From the NCBI RefSeq assembly GCF_000092905.1, contig NC_014098.1, positions 3,038,001 to 3,102,000 of the forward strand: a DNA stretch of 64,000 bases, in the 5' to 3' direction. Position numbers and translations under genes: made by a program. This document shows, piece after piece, positions 25,699-34,468 of this stretch. The DNA comes from Kyrpidia tusciae DSM 2912 (GTDB taxonomy: Bacteria; Bacillota; Bacilli; Kyrpidiales; Kyrpidiaceae). Every line of letters begins with the position of its first letter. The stretch's first letter is position 1. The notes beneath the pieces are model-generated. The model was not told the DNA's origin. It was given only the letters and a program-made list of their open reading frames with translations, and searched no databases.

Positions 25699-25795
25699 CC
25701 GGGGCGACGTACCTCACCCTTGCGCCGGACGCCGCAAACCGGTGACGTGCCCACCGCCATGTCCCCGGGGTGACGCAGCTCAGCCTTGCGCCGGA
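25699..25795. repeat. Imperfect direct repeat duplicating the 3' end of the degV-family gene
   Basis: The 31 bp units 25699-25729 and 25765-25795 agree at 27 positions (CCGGGG(C/T)GACG, then TTGCGCCGGA). The second unit covers the stop and last codons of the DegV gene; the first lies 36 bp beyond it, as from a local duplication. Confidence 0.6.
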
Positions 25796-26661
25796 TAATG
25801 AAGCAGCGCCAACACTCCCGGGCCCACGTGGGCCCCGAGCACCGGGCCGAGCTCCCGCACCGGAACGGGCTGCTCCGCGGCCATCCCCTCCACCCTTTGA
25901 CGCAGGGCTTCCGCGTCCGCCTGGCGATCCGAATGGATGACGCAGATGTTCTGAGGGCCTTCTCCCACCGCTTCTTCCACCCGCTCCAGGATCCGCTCCA
26001 CCGCCCGGCGGTGGGTCCGCACTTTCTCCGCCACCGTCAGCCGTCCATCCTCCAGGGTGAGAATCGGTTTGACCTGAAGCATCGTTCCCATCAGCGCCTG
26101 GGCCGCCCCCAGCCGCCCGCTGCGGTGTAGATAATTCAGATCGTCTACGACAAAATACGCCCGCAACTGCCCCGCCAAGGTTTCAAGGCGCTCGGCGCAC
26201 TCCTGGGGAGACCGGCCCGCCTCCGCCATCTTCAGGGCCTCCACCGCCAGCACCTCCATCCCGTAAGAGGCGAATCGGGAATCCACCACCGCGACGGGGC
26301 CGGAGACCTGGGACGCCGCCGTCCGGGCCGCCTGGACCGTCCCGCTCAGCGCACTGGAGAGCACGATGCACACGACCCCCGTGTACTCTTCCAGCAGTCG
26401 GGAAAATACGCCAACGAACTCCCCCACCGGTGGCTGGGAGGTGGTGGGGGGAGGAGCCCCCTGTTTCAACCTGGCATAAAACTCTCTGGTCGCAAGGTCC
26501 ACGCCCTCCCGATAGGCCTTGTCGCCGATAATGACCGTCAGCGGGACCACCGTGAGGCCAAGGGCCTGGACCCGATCCTCCGGAATTCCCGCCGTGGAAT
26601 CCACCACCACGGCAAAAGAAGGCTTCTGTCCATGATCACCGCCCATTACCACGCACACCAT
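25780..26661 (-). CDS. DegV family fatty-acid-binding protein
   Basis: A 293 aa protein. FAVVVDSTAGIPEDRVQALG, LTVVPLTVIIGDKAYREGVD and TTSQPPVGEF are the DegV N-terminal fatty-acid-binding elements, and LNYLHRSGRLG with GTMLQVKPILTLEDG is the C-terminal signature. DegV/FakB proteins bind acyl chains and can present them to a fatty acid kinase; no fakA lies in the window. In B. subtilis a degV gene lies between degU and comF, as it does loosely here. The ATG at 26661 has little room for its GGAG; an internal GTG (26652) may be used. Confidence 0.92.
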   Translation of the reverse strand: MVCVVMGGDHGQKPSFAVVVDSTAGIPEDRVQALGLTVVPLTVIIGDKAYREGVDLATREFYARLKQGAPPPTTSQPPVGEFVGVFSRLLEEYTGVVCIVLSSALSGTVQAARTAASQVSGPVAVVDSRFASYGMEVLAVEALKMAEAGRSPQECAERLETLAGQLRAYFVVDDLNYLHRSGRLGAAQALMGTMLQVKPILTLEDGRLTVAEKVRTHRRAVERILERVEEAVGEGPQNICVIHSDRQADAEALRQRVEGMAAEQPVPVRELGPVLGAHVGPGVLALLHYPAQG

Positions 26662-26830
26662 CTCCTGTCCGTCTTCACGAATGACCCCGACCGGGCAGAC
26701 CCGGCCCGGCCACCTCTTCGCTCAAGCAAAGCACCGCCGCGGGGCGGCCCGCTGTCGGGAATGGTCCCTTCACTCCCGGGCAGCCATGCCCCACCCGGGG
26801 CAGGCCCCCATGCAGGCCGCTCCCCCCATT

Positions 26831-29122
26831 TTACCCGCCGGGAATCAAATCCTCCACTTCCCCCCGCAGGCGGGCAGCGAGAAGGGTCGAACGGCTGTGC
26901 CCGCGCACCCGGGCGATAGCCCGTTGGAGCGCCCGGCGGTCCCCCAGGAGCACCACCAATCGTTTCGCCCGGGTGACCGCCGTGTACAGCAGCGCCCGCT
27001 CCAAGACCACCGTGTGGGCGGGCACGACGGGGATCACCACGGCGTCGTATTCGCTCCCTTGGCTTTTGTGTACCGAAAGGGCATAGGCGAGCTGCAGATC
27101 GTCCCACTCCCCGTCCCGATACAACACCCGGCGAGGGCCGGCGGGATCCGGGTATTCCACCGTCATGTCCCGTTCCTCGGGGTCGATCTCCACCACCCGG
27201 CCCACATCCCCGTTAAACACTTCTTTTTGATAATCATTGCGGACCTGCATCACCCGATCCCCCAGGCGAAAAACCCTGCCCCCCGCTTGGACTTCGGGCT
27301 TATCCGACCCCGGAGGATTCACCTCGCCCTGAAGGCGGGGATTCAATCCCTCCACCCCGAGCGGCCCCCGCCTCATGGGGGTCAGGACCTGAATCTCCCC
27401 GTCCCCGCCGAGAAATATCGGCAAACGCCGGACATAGAGGGACACCACTTCCCGCGCCAACGCCTCGGGGTCCCGGCGTTCCAACCAGAACCAATCCCCT
27501 TCCGGCGACCGGAGTTCGGGCAACTGCCCTTCGAGAATCCGATATGCGTTGCGCACGATCCCGCTTTCCGAAGCCTGGCGAAACACCCGGGTCAGCCGCA
27601 CCACCCGGGCCAAGCCCGAGGCGATAATGTCCTCCAGCACCTGGCCGGGCCCCACCGAGGGCAACTGGTGCGCGTCCCCCACCAGGATCAGGCGGGTGCC
27701 CGGGGCCAAAGCCCGGAGAAGGGCATAGAGGAGGAGCGTATCCATCATGGAGCACTCGTCCACCACCACGGCATCCGCCTCGATGGGCCGGGATTCGTGG
27801 CGCTGGAACCGCAATCCCCGGCCTTCCACGTGCCCCGCCTCAAGGAGGCGGTGAAGGGTCTTGGCGGGCCGCTCGGTGCTCTCATCCAAGCGCTTCGCCG
27901 CCCGGCCGGTGGGAGCGGCGAGTTCCACCTTGCGGCCCTGCTCCTCCAAGCGCCTGAGGATTTCCCGCAGGACCGTGGTCTTGCCCGTGCCAGGACCGCC
28001 GGTGATCACCACCAGAGGAGCCTCGGCCGCCGCCCGCACCGCTTCGAGCTGCTCTGGAGTCAAAATGACCTCCCGGCCACCCTCGGGTGAATCGAACGGA
28101 GCCGGCAAATCGGCCGAATCGGACGACGCGGTCCGGCAACCTTCCGGTCCTGGGGACGTGTCGTCCTCCTTATCGGCGGAAGGCCAGGTCTCCTTCGGCC
28201 CGAGCGGGCCCGCCTCGGTAGCCGACCAAAGGGTCATGGCCGTCAACCGTTGGGCCGCCCCTCGTTCCGCGTGGTAATAAACGGCCGGAGAATAGTAAAC
28301 CCCGTCCCTCTCCCCGGTGACCACGCTCCCGTAGACCCGCCGCCGGGCGATCAGGTCGGCCATCGCCCCCCTCACCGCGTCCGGCGGAGATGTGAGCAGC
28401 CGCACCGACCGCTCCACCAATCGGTCTTCCGGCAGACAGGTGTGCCCTTCCTCCGCCCCTTGCATCAACACATACAAGACCCCCGCCTGCAAGCGCCCGG
28501 GATCGTCCCGGGCAATCCCCACCTCCCGGGCAATGCGGTCCGCCGTCGCAAAGCCGATGCCCCACACTTCCTCGGCCAGCCGATACGGCGTCCGTTGCAC
28601 CACCGCCAGGGCATCGTGCCCAAACACCCGCCAAATCCGCCCGGCCAGCCCCGGCCCCACGCCCTTATCCTGCAAAAACATCATCAGGTCCCGCATCTGC
28701 CGGTGTTCCCGGTATCCCTCCGCGATCTGCTCCGCCTTCCGGGCCCCGATCCCCTCCACTTCCCGAAGGCGCCCGGGCTCGTCCTCGATCACCCTCAAAA
28801 TGTCTTGGCCAAAATGATCCACCAGCCGTTCGGCAGTTTTCGGCCCCACCCCCCGAATCAATCCTCCGCCGAGGAATCGAATCAACCCCTCCCGGCTGTT
28901 GGGAGCGAGACTTACCACGTGAAGACAATCCAACTGGGCCCCGAATCGGGGGTGATGTTTCCACCGCCCGGTCAACCGCAATCGTTCTCCAGCCCGCACC
29001 TGCTGTCGGGCCACCGCCGTGACTTCCGGACCACCGTTTTCCGGCCGCAGGACAAACACCGTGAATCGGCCGTCCTCCGACGCGTAGGTCACCCGCTCCA
29101 CCACACCGACCACCATTTCCAA
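26831..29122 (-). CDS. recD2: RecD2-type 5'-3' DNA helicase
   Basis: A 763 aa protein. The N-terminal OB-like and helix-hairpin-helix region (GLIRFLGGGLIRGVGPKTAE, REVEGIGARKAEQIAEGYRE) is characteristic of RecD2 without RecBC. The helicase motifs follow: VVITGGPGTGKTTVL (Walker A), VVDECSMMD (Walker B), LVGDAHQLPSVGPGQVLED, LTRVFRQ and near the C-terminus LAYALSVHKSQGSEYDAVVI with YTAVTRAKRLVVLLG. It acts in DNA repair and mismatch handling. It is separated from the upstream spore-protein gene by a strong terminator. Confidence 0.96.
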   Translation of the reverse strand: MEMVVGVVERVTYASEDGRFTVFVLRPENGGPEVTAVARQQVRAGERLRLTGRWKHHPRFGAQLDCLHVVSLAPNSREGLIRFLGGGLIRGVGPKTAERLVDHFGQDILRVIEDEPGRLREVEGIGARKAEQIAEGYREHRQMRDLMMFLQDKGVGPGLAGRIWRVFGHDALAVVQRTPYRLAEEVWGIGFATADRIAREVGIARDDPGRLQAGVLYVLMQGAEEGHTCLPEDRLVERSVRLLTSPPDAVRGAMADLIARRRVYGSVVTGERDGVYYSPAVYYHAERGAAQRLTAMTLWSATEAGPLGPKETWPSADKEDDTSPGPEGCRTASSDSADLPAPFDSPEGGREVILTPEQLEAVRAAAEAPLVVITGGPGTGKTTVLREILRRLEEQGRKVELAAPTGRAAKRLDESTERPAKTLHRLLEAGHVEGRGLRFQRHESRPIEADAVVVDECSMMDTLLLYALLRALAPGTRLILVGDAHQLPSVGPGQVLEDIIASGLARVVRLTRVFRQASESGIVRNAYRILEGQLPELRSPEGDWFWLERRDPEALAREVVSLYVRRLPIFLGGDGEIQVLTPMRRGPLGVEGLNPRLQGEVNPPGSDKPEVQAGGRVFRLGDRVMQVRNDYQKEVFNGDVGRVVEIDPEERDMTVEYPDPAGPRRVLYRDGEWDDLQLAYALSVHKSQGSEYDAVVIPVVPAHTVVLERALLYTAVTRAKRLVVLLGDRRALQRAIARVRGHSRSTLLAARLRGEVEDLIPGG

Positions 29123-29239
29123 CCGTTTCTCCGACCTTTCCCTTGCCGCCGGCCGCGCTCCCTGTCTTCACGTCCTGTTCGCCTCTTGGCTCAATTCTAC
29201 ACCGGCCGTCGGTTCTCCTTCCGCCCCCCGGGGCGGCCG

Positions 29240-29280
29240 AAAAAAAACGGGCGGTCACCGACGATCGGTGTTCCCGCCCT
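29240..29280 (-). terminator. Rho-independent terminator after the spore protein gene
   Basis: On the minus strand GGGCGG and CACCGA-type arms fold against TCGGTG and CCGCCC, followed by eight T. It lies about 75 bp beyond the SASP stop and upstream of recD2. Confidence 0.85.
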
Positions 29281-29352
29281 GACTCGCCCTACCTGTCCGT
29301 CGCTCGGGGGTTTGTTCAGGATCCCCGGGCACTTTCCATCCCTGTGACGCCG

Positions 29353-29598
29353 TTAAGCCTGAGGAGTACGACCAGCCCCCGCTCCGCCGTAGTTGGCCAG
29401 CTGCTGCTCGGCCAACGCCACCAGCTTACGGGTCATGTTCCCCCCGATCGCCCCCGTATCCCGGGTCAACATCGTCCCCCAGTAGCCGTCCTGGGGCACC
29501 TGAATTCCGAGTTCCTGGGCCACCTCGTACTTGAACTGATCAAGGGCTCGGCCGGCCTGAGGAACTACGGGGGTGTTCCGCTTTTGGCCACGCGCCAT
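29353..29598 (-). CDS. Alpha/beta-type small acid-soluble spore protein
   Basis: An 81 aa DNA-binding spore protein. ALDQFKYEVAQELGIQVPQD contains the GPR protease cleavage region (E-V-A-x-E), and GYWGTMLTRDTGAIGGNMTR with KLVALAEQQL is the conserved DNA-binding C-terminal half. Such proteins coat and protect spore DNA and are made in the forespore under SigG. AAAGGGGGGAGAGC precedes the ATG at 29598. The upstream part of the frame overlaps the glycosyltransferase end and is not coding. Confidence 0.95.
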   Translation of the reverse strand: MARGQKRNTPVVPQAGRALDQFKYEVAQELGIQVPQDGYWGTMLTRDTGAIGGNMTRKLVALAEQQLANYGGAGAGRTPQA

Positions 29599-29711
29599 CT
29601 GCTCTCCCCCCTTTCGCTTTTGGGTATTTGGTAGTCTCTTCAGAACCCGGGGGTTTATGCGCAGACGCGCAGCAAAATTCCCGGCCGCCCTCTTCCACCC
29701 TCTCCAAAATC

Positions 29712-30281
29712 TCACAAAATGCGCCATCCCCGCTCCCCCGTCCCCGCCGCCTCGGCCCGGCGCGCCCCGGTCTCGGGTCCAAGCCCATACAGCGCCCGGA
29801 GGGTTGGCATGACCGTCTCCAAGCCGCCTCCACTCCGCAGATCAAACCCGACCCACCGCCTGGGCGCCGGGAGTGCTTCACCTCCGGCCCGCAACGGAAG
29901 GGGCAGACCGACGGTTGCCCCCCACCCCGCGGAGCCTCCCGTCACCCCGGGCAAGACCGCACCGACCCCCGGCGCTCTTCCCGCTGCAACCGGACAGGCT
30001 TCGAGCCACGTCTCCCGCTCCGCCAATCGCTCCACAATGGCCATGGTGTTATCTGCCGATCCGTCGTCCACCACGACCACCCGCAATCCCGGAACCGCCA
30101 CCGCCACCTCGGCGGCAATCCGCCTCAGCAAGCCCTCGATAAACGGCTCGGCGTTCCGGACCACCAGGGTCACGTCCGTGGGCGGAAACACCGGCCGCCG
30201 ATAGGTTAAAAGGCGCAAAATATGCCAAACAGCGCTAATGAAACCATAAACGGAAAATATCCACAATAACACGGCCAACAT
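29712..30281 (-). CDS. Short membrane-anchored family 2 glycosyltransferase-like protein
   Basis: A 189 aa protein. An N-terminal membrane helix (MLAVLLWIFSVYGFISAVWH) precedes DVTLVVRNAEPFIEGLLRRI and RVVVVDDGSADNTMAIVERL, the GT-A nucleotide-sugar start with the D-D-G-S motif. The protein then stops, far shorter than the usual 300 aa, and has no D-x-D or acceptor-binding half, so it may be an inactive or specialised fragment. The final Ala/Gly/Arg-rich part is unlike the family. GGGAGGTGCTGCCGC precedes the ATG and lies in a perfect hairpin. Confidence 0.75.
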   Translation of the reverse strand: MLAVLLWIFSVYGFISAVWHILRLLTYRRPVFPPTDVTLVVRNAEPFIEGLLRRIAAEVAVAVPGLRVVVVDDGSADNTMAIVERLAERETWLEACPVAAGRAPGVGAVLPGVTGGSAGWGATVGLPLPLRAGGEALPAPRRWVGFDLRSGGGLETVMPTLRALYGLGPETGARRAEAAGTGERGWRIL

Positions 30282-30283
30282 GC

Positions 30284-30307
30284 GGCAGCACCTCCCTCGG
30301 TGCTGCC
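30284..30307 (-). promoter_or_regulatory. Hairpin enclosing the ribosome-binding site of the glycosyltransferase gene
   Basis: GGCAGCACC and GGTGCTGCC are a perfect 9 bp inverted repeat with a 6-base loop. On the mRNA the loop and adjoining stem hold GAGGGAGG, the only ribosome site, and the stem ends 2 bases before the start codon. It would reduce translation unless opened. Confidence 0.55.
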
Positions 30308-30370
30308 ATGATATGCCGGGCCCGGGGGCCGGGTGATTGCCCACTGCTCGGCGGGCCCGCCGGGCGTCCC

Positions 30371-31207
30371 CTAATTCAACGTCACCCATCCCCGCCGCAG
30401 AGCAACCAGCACCGCTTGGGTGCGATCCCTGACCACCAGCTTATCGAGGATGCTCGCCACGTGATTTTTTACCGTTTTCTCACTCAAGACTAAAGCCTTC
30501 GCAATATCCCGGTTGCTCCGCCCCTCAGCGAGGAGCTGAAGCACCTCGAACTCCCGTTTTGTCAAAGGCGCCACGATCCCTGGCGCCTTGTCTTCCCCGT
30601 CCTCCTCCGATTCAAAGTCTACCATCCAATCCCATCCGGCTTCCCCTCTCGAAGCCTCTCGCCCTTCCCCGGCAGGCCCGTGAACCGCCAGGGCGGGAGT
30701 GGGAGCCGCCACCGCCGCCGGAGCCTGGTCCTCGTCCCAGCCGAGCGCTTCCCCGCATGCCGCATCCTCCCGGTCCTCGGCCAAGACGCTTCGGAGCACC
30801 TCCAGGACGACCCGGGCCGCCGCCGGGTGGAGATAAGCCCCGACCCGGGCCAGACCCCGGATGCCTTCCACCAAGCCCGAAGCCCCGACATCCTTCAGGA
30901 GCACCCCATCCGCCCCCGCGGCCAGAACCTCCACCAATCGGCTGTCCGCCTCATGGGCCAGGACCATGACCCGGGTCTCCTGGCGGATCGATTTGATCGT
31001 GCCGACTGCCTCAGCGGCCTTGTTCCCCACCGTCGCCAGATCGAGCACCACCACATCGACCGAGGTATTCTCCAGGACATTTTGGATCTCTTGAATACTG
31101 CGGACCTCTCCCACCGGCATCATTTCCTTTTCCATCTCCAGGATGGAGCGCAGGCCCCGGCGGTACCGAAGGTGATGGTCCACCAGTAGAATCCGTATCT
31201 CTGCCAT
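30371..31207 (-). CDS. DegU-like NarL/FixJ response regulator with atypical receiver
   Basis: A 278 aa protein. The C-terminal LuxR-type DNA-binding domain (PLTKREFEVLQLLAEGRSNR, SEKTVKNHVASILDKL, DRTQAVLVALRRGWV) is close to DegU. The N-terminal receiver (MAEIRILLVDHHLRYRRGLR) keeps the phosphoacceptor Asp (VVLDLATVG) and the Lys (LLKD), but one Asp of the acidic pair is His (DHH) and the switch Ser/Thr is Ala (VMVLAHEA). A linker of about 70 residues, Ala/Pro/Glu-rich, joins the domains; DegU has about 30. No DegS kinase gene lies in the window. The ATG follows GGGGAATGGTTT. Confidence 0.88.
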   Translation of the reverse strand: MAEIRILLVDHHLRYRRGLRSILEMEKEMMPVGEVRSIQEIQNVLENTSVDVVVLDLATVGNKAAEAVGTIKSIRQETRVMVLAHEADSRLVEVLAAGADGVLLKDVGASGLVEGIRGLARVGAYLHPAAARVVLEVLRSVLAEDREDAACGEALGWDEDQAPAAVAAPTPALAVHGPAGEGREASRGEAGWDWMVDFESEEDGEDKAPGIVAPLTKREFEVLQLLAEGRSNRDIAKALVLSEKTVKNHVASILDKLVVRDRTQAVLVALRRGWVTLN

Positions 31208-31449
31208 AAACCATTCCCCATTGCACCTGACATCTCCCAGCCCCTCACCGGGAGGTACCGTACTGATGATTCCACCGATCCGTTTCCCGACTTGTATGTA
31301 TCTGGCTCCATTATACCTTGTCCTGCCATCACTTGGACAGGACAAATTTCGACGAAATTCGAGGGGAAGAAGGCCGCCGGCCTTCTCCGCACACCTCCGG
31401 GCCGGCCCGTGCCTTCGTCGGCCTCTTCCGAACCGATGCGGGCAGAAAC

Positions 31450-31479
31450 AAAAAAAGGGACGCCGTTTCCAGGCGTCCG
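31450..31479 (-). terminator. metK terminator
   Basis: On the minus strand GGACGCC, a 7-base loop, GGCGTCC and then seven T form a classic intrinsic terminator about 80 bp after the metK stop. Confidence 0.9.
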
Positions 31480-31557
31480 ATTGCAATGGGGTAAGGGTGA
31501 TACTACAGTATACGTCGACCCTGTCCTCGCTATGAGGGTACTCTGGCCTTGTCCGAG

Positions 31558-32766
31558 TCATCCGCCGATCAACTTCAGTCCCGCCGCCTCCCGAAGAATC
31601 TCGGCTTTGTCAGTCCGCTCCCAGGGCAGGTCCAAATCCGGCCGTCCAAAATGCCCATAGGCCGCCGTCTGTCGGTAGATGGGACGCCTGAGGTTCAATT
31701 CCCGGATGATCCCCGCGGGCCGCAGGTCAAAATACTCCCGAACCAAATCCTCGATGCGCTCTTCGCTGATCCGCCCCGTTCCAAACGTGTCCACCATGAT
31801 GGACACAGGCCGGGCCACTCCAATCGCATAGGCCACCTGAACCTCGCACTTGTCCGCCAGCCCCGCCGCCACGATATTTTTCGCCACATACCGGGCCGCG
31901 TAAGCCCCGGAGCGATCGACTTTGGTGGGGTCCTTCCCCGAAAAAGCCCCACCGCCGTGCCGGGCATACCCGCCGTAGGTGTCGACGATGATCTTTCTCC
32001 CGGTTAACCCGGCGTCCCCCCGGGGGCCGCCGATGACGAACCGCCCGGTGGGATTGATGAAAAACTTGGTGCGGGCATCGATCATGTGGCGGGACACCAC
32101 CGGATCGATGACGTACTCTTTAATATCTTTTTCGATGGTGTCCAGGCTGACCTTCGGATGATGTTGGGTGGAGATCACGATGGTGTCCACCCGCACGGGC
32201 CGCCCCTCCTCGTACTCGATCGTCACCTGGGTTTTGCCATCCGGGCGAAGATACGACAAAAGCTTCTCCCGGCGCACCTCGGCCAGGCGCTTTGCCAACC
32301 GATGGGCCAGGGAGATGGGGAGCGGCATCAGTTCCTCAGTTTCGTTCACGGCAAATCCGAACATGAGACCCTGATCCCCGGCCCCGGTGGCCTCGATCTC
32401 CTCATCGGAGATCTCACCGGTCCGCGCTTCCAGCGCCCGATTCACCCCCTGGGCGATGTCCGGGGACTGCTCATCGATGGAGGTGATCACCGCGCAGGTG
32501 TCCGCGTCAAAACCAAACTTTGCCCGGGTATATCCAATCTCGCGAACGGTTTCGCGGACGATTTTCGGAATATCGACATAACAGTCCGTCGTGATCTCTC
32601 CGGCGACCAGCACCAGTCCCGTGGTCACGGACGTTTCGCACGCTACCCGCGCCATCGGATCCTTCGCATAAATCGCATCCAATACCGCATCGGAGATCTG
32701 GTCGCACATCTTATCCGGATGGCCTTCCGTCACGGATTCCGACGTGAACAGGTACCGCCTCGGCAC
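31558..32766 (-). CDS. metK: S-adenosylmethionine synthase
   Basis: A 402 aa enzyme making S-adenosylmethionine from methionine and [35 protein letters not shown] (GATGDQG motif region), [20 protein letters not shown] and IAVGARP-like ending motifs are intact. The GTG at 32766 is preferred because GGAGGAGTGGCAC lies directly upstream; an in-frame ATG at 32793 would add [10 protein letters not shown] near-consensus SigA promoter lies 60 bp upstream and an intrinsic terminator downstream, so it is monocistronic. No S-box leader is present; the 5' leader is too short. Confidence 0.97.
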   Translation of the reverse strand: MPRRYLFTSESVTEGHPDKMCDQISDAVLDAIYAKDPMARVACETSVTTGLVLVAGEITTDCYVDIPKIVRETVREIGYTRAKFGFDADTCAVITSIDEQSPDIAQGVNRALEARTGEISDEEIEATGAGDQGLMFGFAVNETEELMPLPISLAHRLAKRLAEVRREKLLSYLRPDGKTQVTIEYEEGRPVRVDTIVISTQHHPKVSLDTIEKDIKEYVIDPVVSRHMIDARTKFFINPTGRFVIGGPRGDAGLTGRKIIVDTYGGYARHGGGAFSGKDPTKVDRSGAYAARYVAKNIVAAGLADKCEVQVAYAIGVARPVSIMVDTFGTGRISEERIEDLVREYFDLRPAGIIRELNLRRPIYRQTAAYGHFGRPDLDLPWERTDKAEILREAAGLKLIGG

Positions 32767-32825
32767 GTGCCACTCCTCCATTCCTGGGCGCAAATCCGCA
32801 TCAAACCCGCTGATAAAACGTAATA

Positions 32826-32854
32826 ATTATAGTATGCGCCTCAGCCGTCGTCAA
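32826..32854 (-). promoter_or_regulatory. SigA-type promoter of metK
   Basis: On the minus strand TTGACG (32854-32849), a 17-base spacer and a perfect TATAAT (32831-32826) lie about 60 bp before the metK start. Confidence 0.85.
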
Positions 32855-32897
32855 CGGCACGCAATCACTCAGTTAAAATCTTACCGAAGGGATCGCG

Positions 32898-33085
32898 GTG
32901 CGGATGTCCATGCAGAGTCGGCGAGAATACTTGAACACCATGCGGACGCGCTATCGGCAAGCACGCAGCCGATCGGAAAAGTCACAGATCCTGGACGAGT
33001 TGCAGGAGACACTGGGATATGCCCGCAAATACGCCATCGCCGCCTTGAATGCCAAACCAGAACAGGCGCGGCGGCGCCAGAGCCG
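32898..33085 (+). pseudogene. N-terminal fragment of an integrase/transposase
   Basis: MRMSMQSRREYLNTMRTRYR followed by SEKSQILDELQETLGYARKY and AIAALNAKPEQARRRQSRIS looks like the N-terminal helix-turn-helix segment of IS481/integrase-core-type transposases. Homology seems to stop near 33085 (SYGG), and the frame then runs into unrelated residues to a stop at 33194. No catalytic domain follows. It abuts the metK promoter. Confidence 0.6.
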
Positions 33086-33189
33086 AATTTCCTACGGTGG
33101 TCCCCTTTGTCAAGACAAAGTTTCGTCGTCGCTAAGCTACACCTCACCTCTATGCCCACCCTGTGTCTTCCCGTTGAAGGAACGGGAGG

Positions 33190-33335
33190 GGTGAATGGTC
33201 AAAGGCGATCCGGTGCTTGAGGCGCACCTCCTCCTCCGCCTTATCCACAGGTTTGTAATACAGGATGGTGCGATTGAGACTTGGCAGTTCAGCCTGTTTA
33301 CTCAACGGAATCTCGGGATGACCTCGTTCGATCAT
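33190..33335 (-). pseudogene. Fragment of IS3-family transposase OrfB
   Basis: MIERGHPEIPLSKQAELPSL and NRTILYYKPVDKAEEEVRLK are the start of IS3-type OrfB (the helix-turn-helix before the integrase core). The frame becomes unrelated after KHRIAFDHS, and no catalytic core remains. It is opposite in strand to the fragment at 32898, so at least two elements were trimmed here. Confidence 0.65.
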
Positions 33336-33379
33336 CTCTATCCGTTCCTCACGAGTCCGGGTTGAGGCCAGATTTTCGG

Positions 33380-34432
33380 TTACCGTTTCCGGCCGATCCG
33401 TTCTGCTACCCGCCGCAACCGGTCATGATAAGCCAAAAGCTGCAATCGGGCTGTCTCGGCTTCCGCCGCTGTGGGCCGCAATGAGCGAATTCCCCAATTG
33501 TCGACCAACGTGTTCACCACCTGGTGAAAATAATGGATCGGGCTGTAATTCGCTTCTTTTGCAATGATCCTCTCCCGCTCCGGAAAATCGGGCATCACTG
33601 CCCCCGGCATGCGGAACTTCATCATAACCTGAGCAAGCGGTAACACAAAATTCGGCTCCAGTTCTAGATGCGCCTTGACGGCATCCCGATAAAACGCGTA
33701 ATGCAGCGTCTCGTCTTTGGCCAACCGCCGCAGCAGTTGTGACAGGTCAGGATCATACGTTTGGGCCGCCTTCGCCACGTTCAGGTAAAACACCATCGTG
33801 GCCCGCTCCTGAATGCTGGTGTACGCCATCGTTTCAATCGGCGTTTGATAGTCCGGTTGCCAACCTTGCTCCACCACCCGTTTGCGCAGATGGTGCAGTT
33901 CATCCGGATTGCCGTTGCGGGTGACGATCAGGTAGGTTTCCAGCAGGTTGCTGTGCTGGTCCTCCTCTGCCGTCCAGGTATGGATAAAATCCTGCAAAAC
34001 TTGAAACGAACCGCGAAACGTTGTACTCAGCCCGCTTGTAAACCAGGGAAGATTCACTTCCGTGAGCAATGCCGTCTCAATTGCCATGTAGATGCCATTT
34101 GGCAGGACCTGCTGGCTTTCCTCCCATGGTTCTGCTTTGAAACTGCGTCCCTTCTCCCAAGGGATGTACTCATGATAGCTCCAGTCAATGTGAGCAGCTT
34201 GTTCGCGGTGGCGGGCCAGCAGCTCGCTCAGACGCGACTCCAACCGGGCGTTGGTGTTGGATAACAGCAGCAAATGCCCCACCCATTTCTTTTGGATTTC
34301 CTTAATATCATACTGGAGTTTGGCGAAACAGAACAGAGCGAAATTGTGACCGATCTTTTTTGGCGCAAGAAGCTCTCCCGTTCCCGGGTAGGGTGAAGGG
34401 ATGTTAAAGTATGGGGGAAGACTCTGACTCAT
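33380..34432 (-). CDS. Acyl-ACP desaturase-type diiron protein
   Basis: A 350 aa protein related to stearoyl-ACP desaturase/DesA-type enzymes. Ferritin-like helices carry the diiron ligands: E in AIETALLTEVNLPW, EEDQH (E-E-x-x-H) in TWTAEEDQHSNLLETYL, and DETLH in RLAKDETLHYAFYRDAV. It would insert a double bond into an acyl carrier-bound chain using O2. The start at MSQSLPPYF (34432) is chosen on similarity; no strong ribosome site was seen. It is divergent from a DUF421 gene, 36 bp away. Soluble acyl-ACP desaturases are known mainly from plants and actinobacteria, so transfer is possible. Confidence 0.85.
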   Translation of the reverse strand: MSQSLPPYFNIPSPYPGTGELLAPKKIGHNFALFCFAKLQYDIKEIQKKWVGHLLLLSNTNARLESRLSELLARHREQAAHIDWSYHEYIPWEKGRSFKAEPWEESQQVLPNGIYMAIETALLTEVNLPWFTSGLSTTFRGSFQVLQDFIHTWTAEEDQHSNLLETYLIVTRNGNPDELHHLRKRVVEQGWQPDYQTPIETMAYTSIQERATMVFYLNVAKAAQTYDPDLSQLLRRLAKDETLHYAFYRDAVKAHLELEPNFVLPLAQVMMKFRMPGAVMPDFPERERIIAKEANYSPIHYFHQVVNTLVDNWGIRSLRPTAAEAETARLQLLAYHDRLRRVAERIGRKR

Positions 34433-34468
34433 CGCGGTATTAGAACTGGCGTGAAGGGGAGAATTGCG

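Noticed and set aside
32767-32825. SAM riboswitch upstream of metK
   Set aside because: The leader between the promoter and the start is about 60 bases, too short for an S-box.
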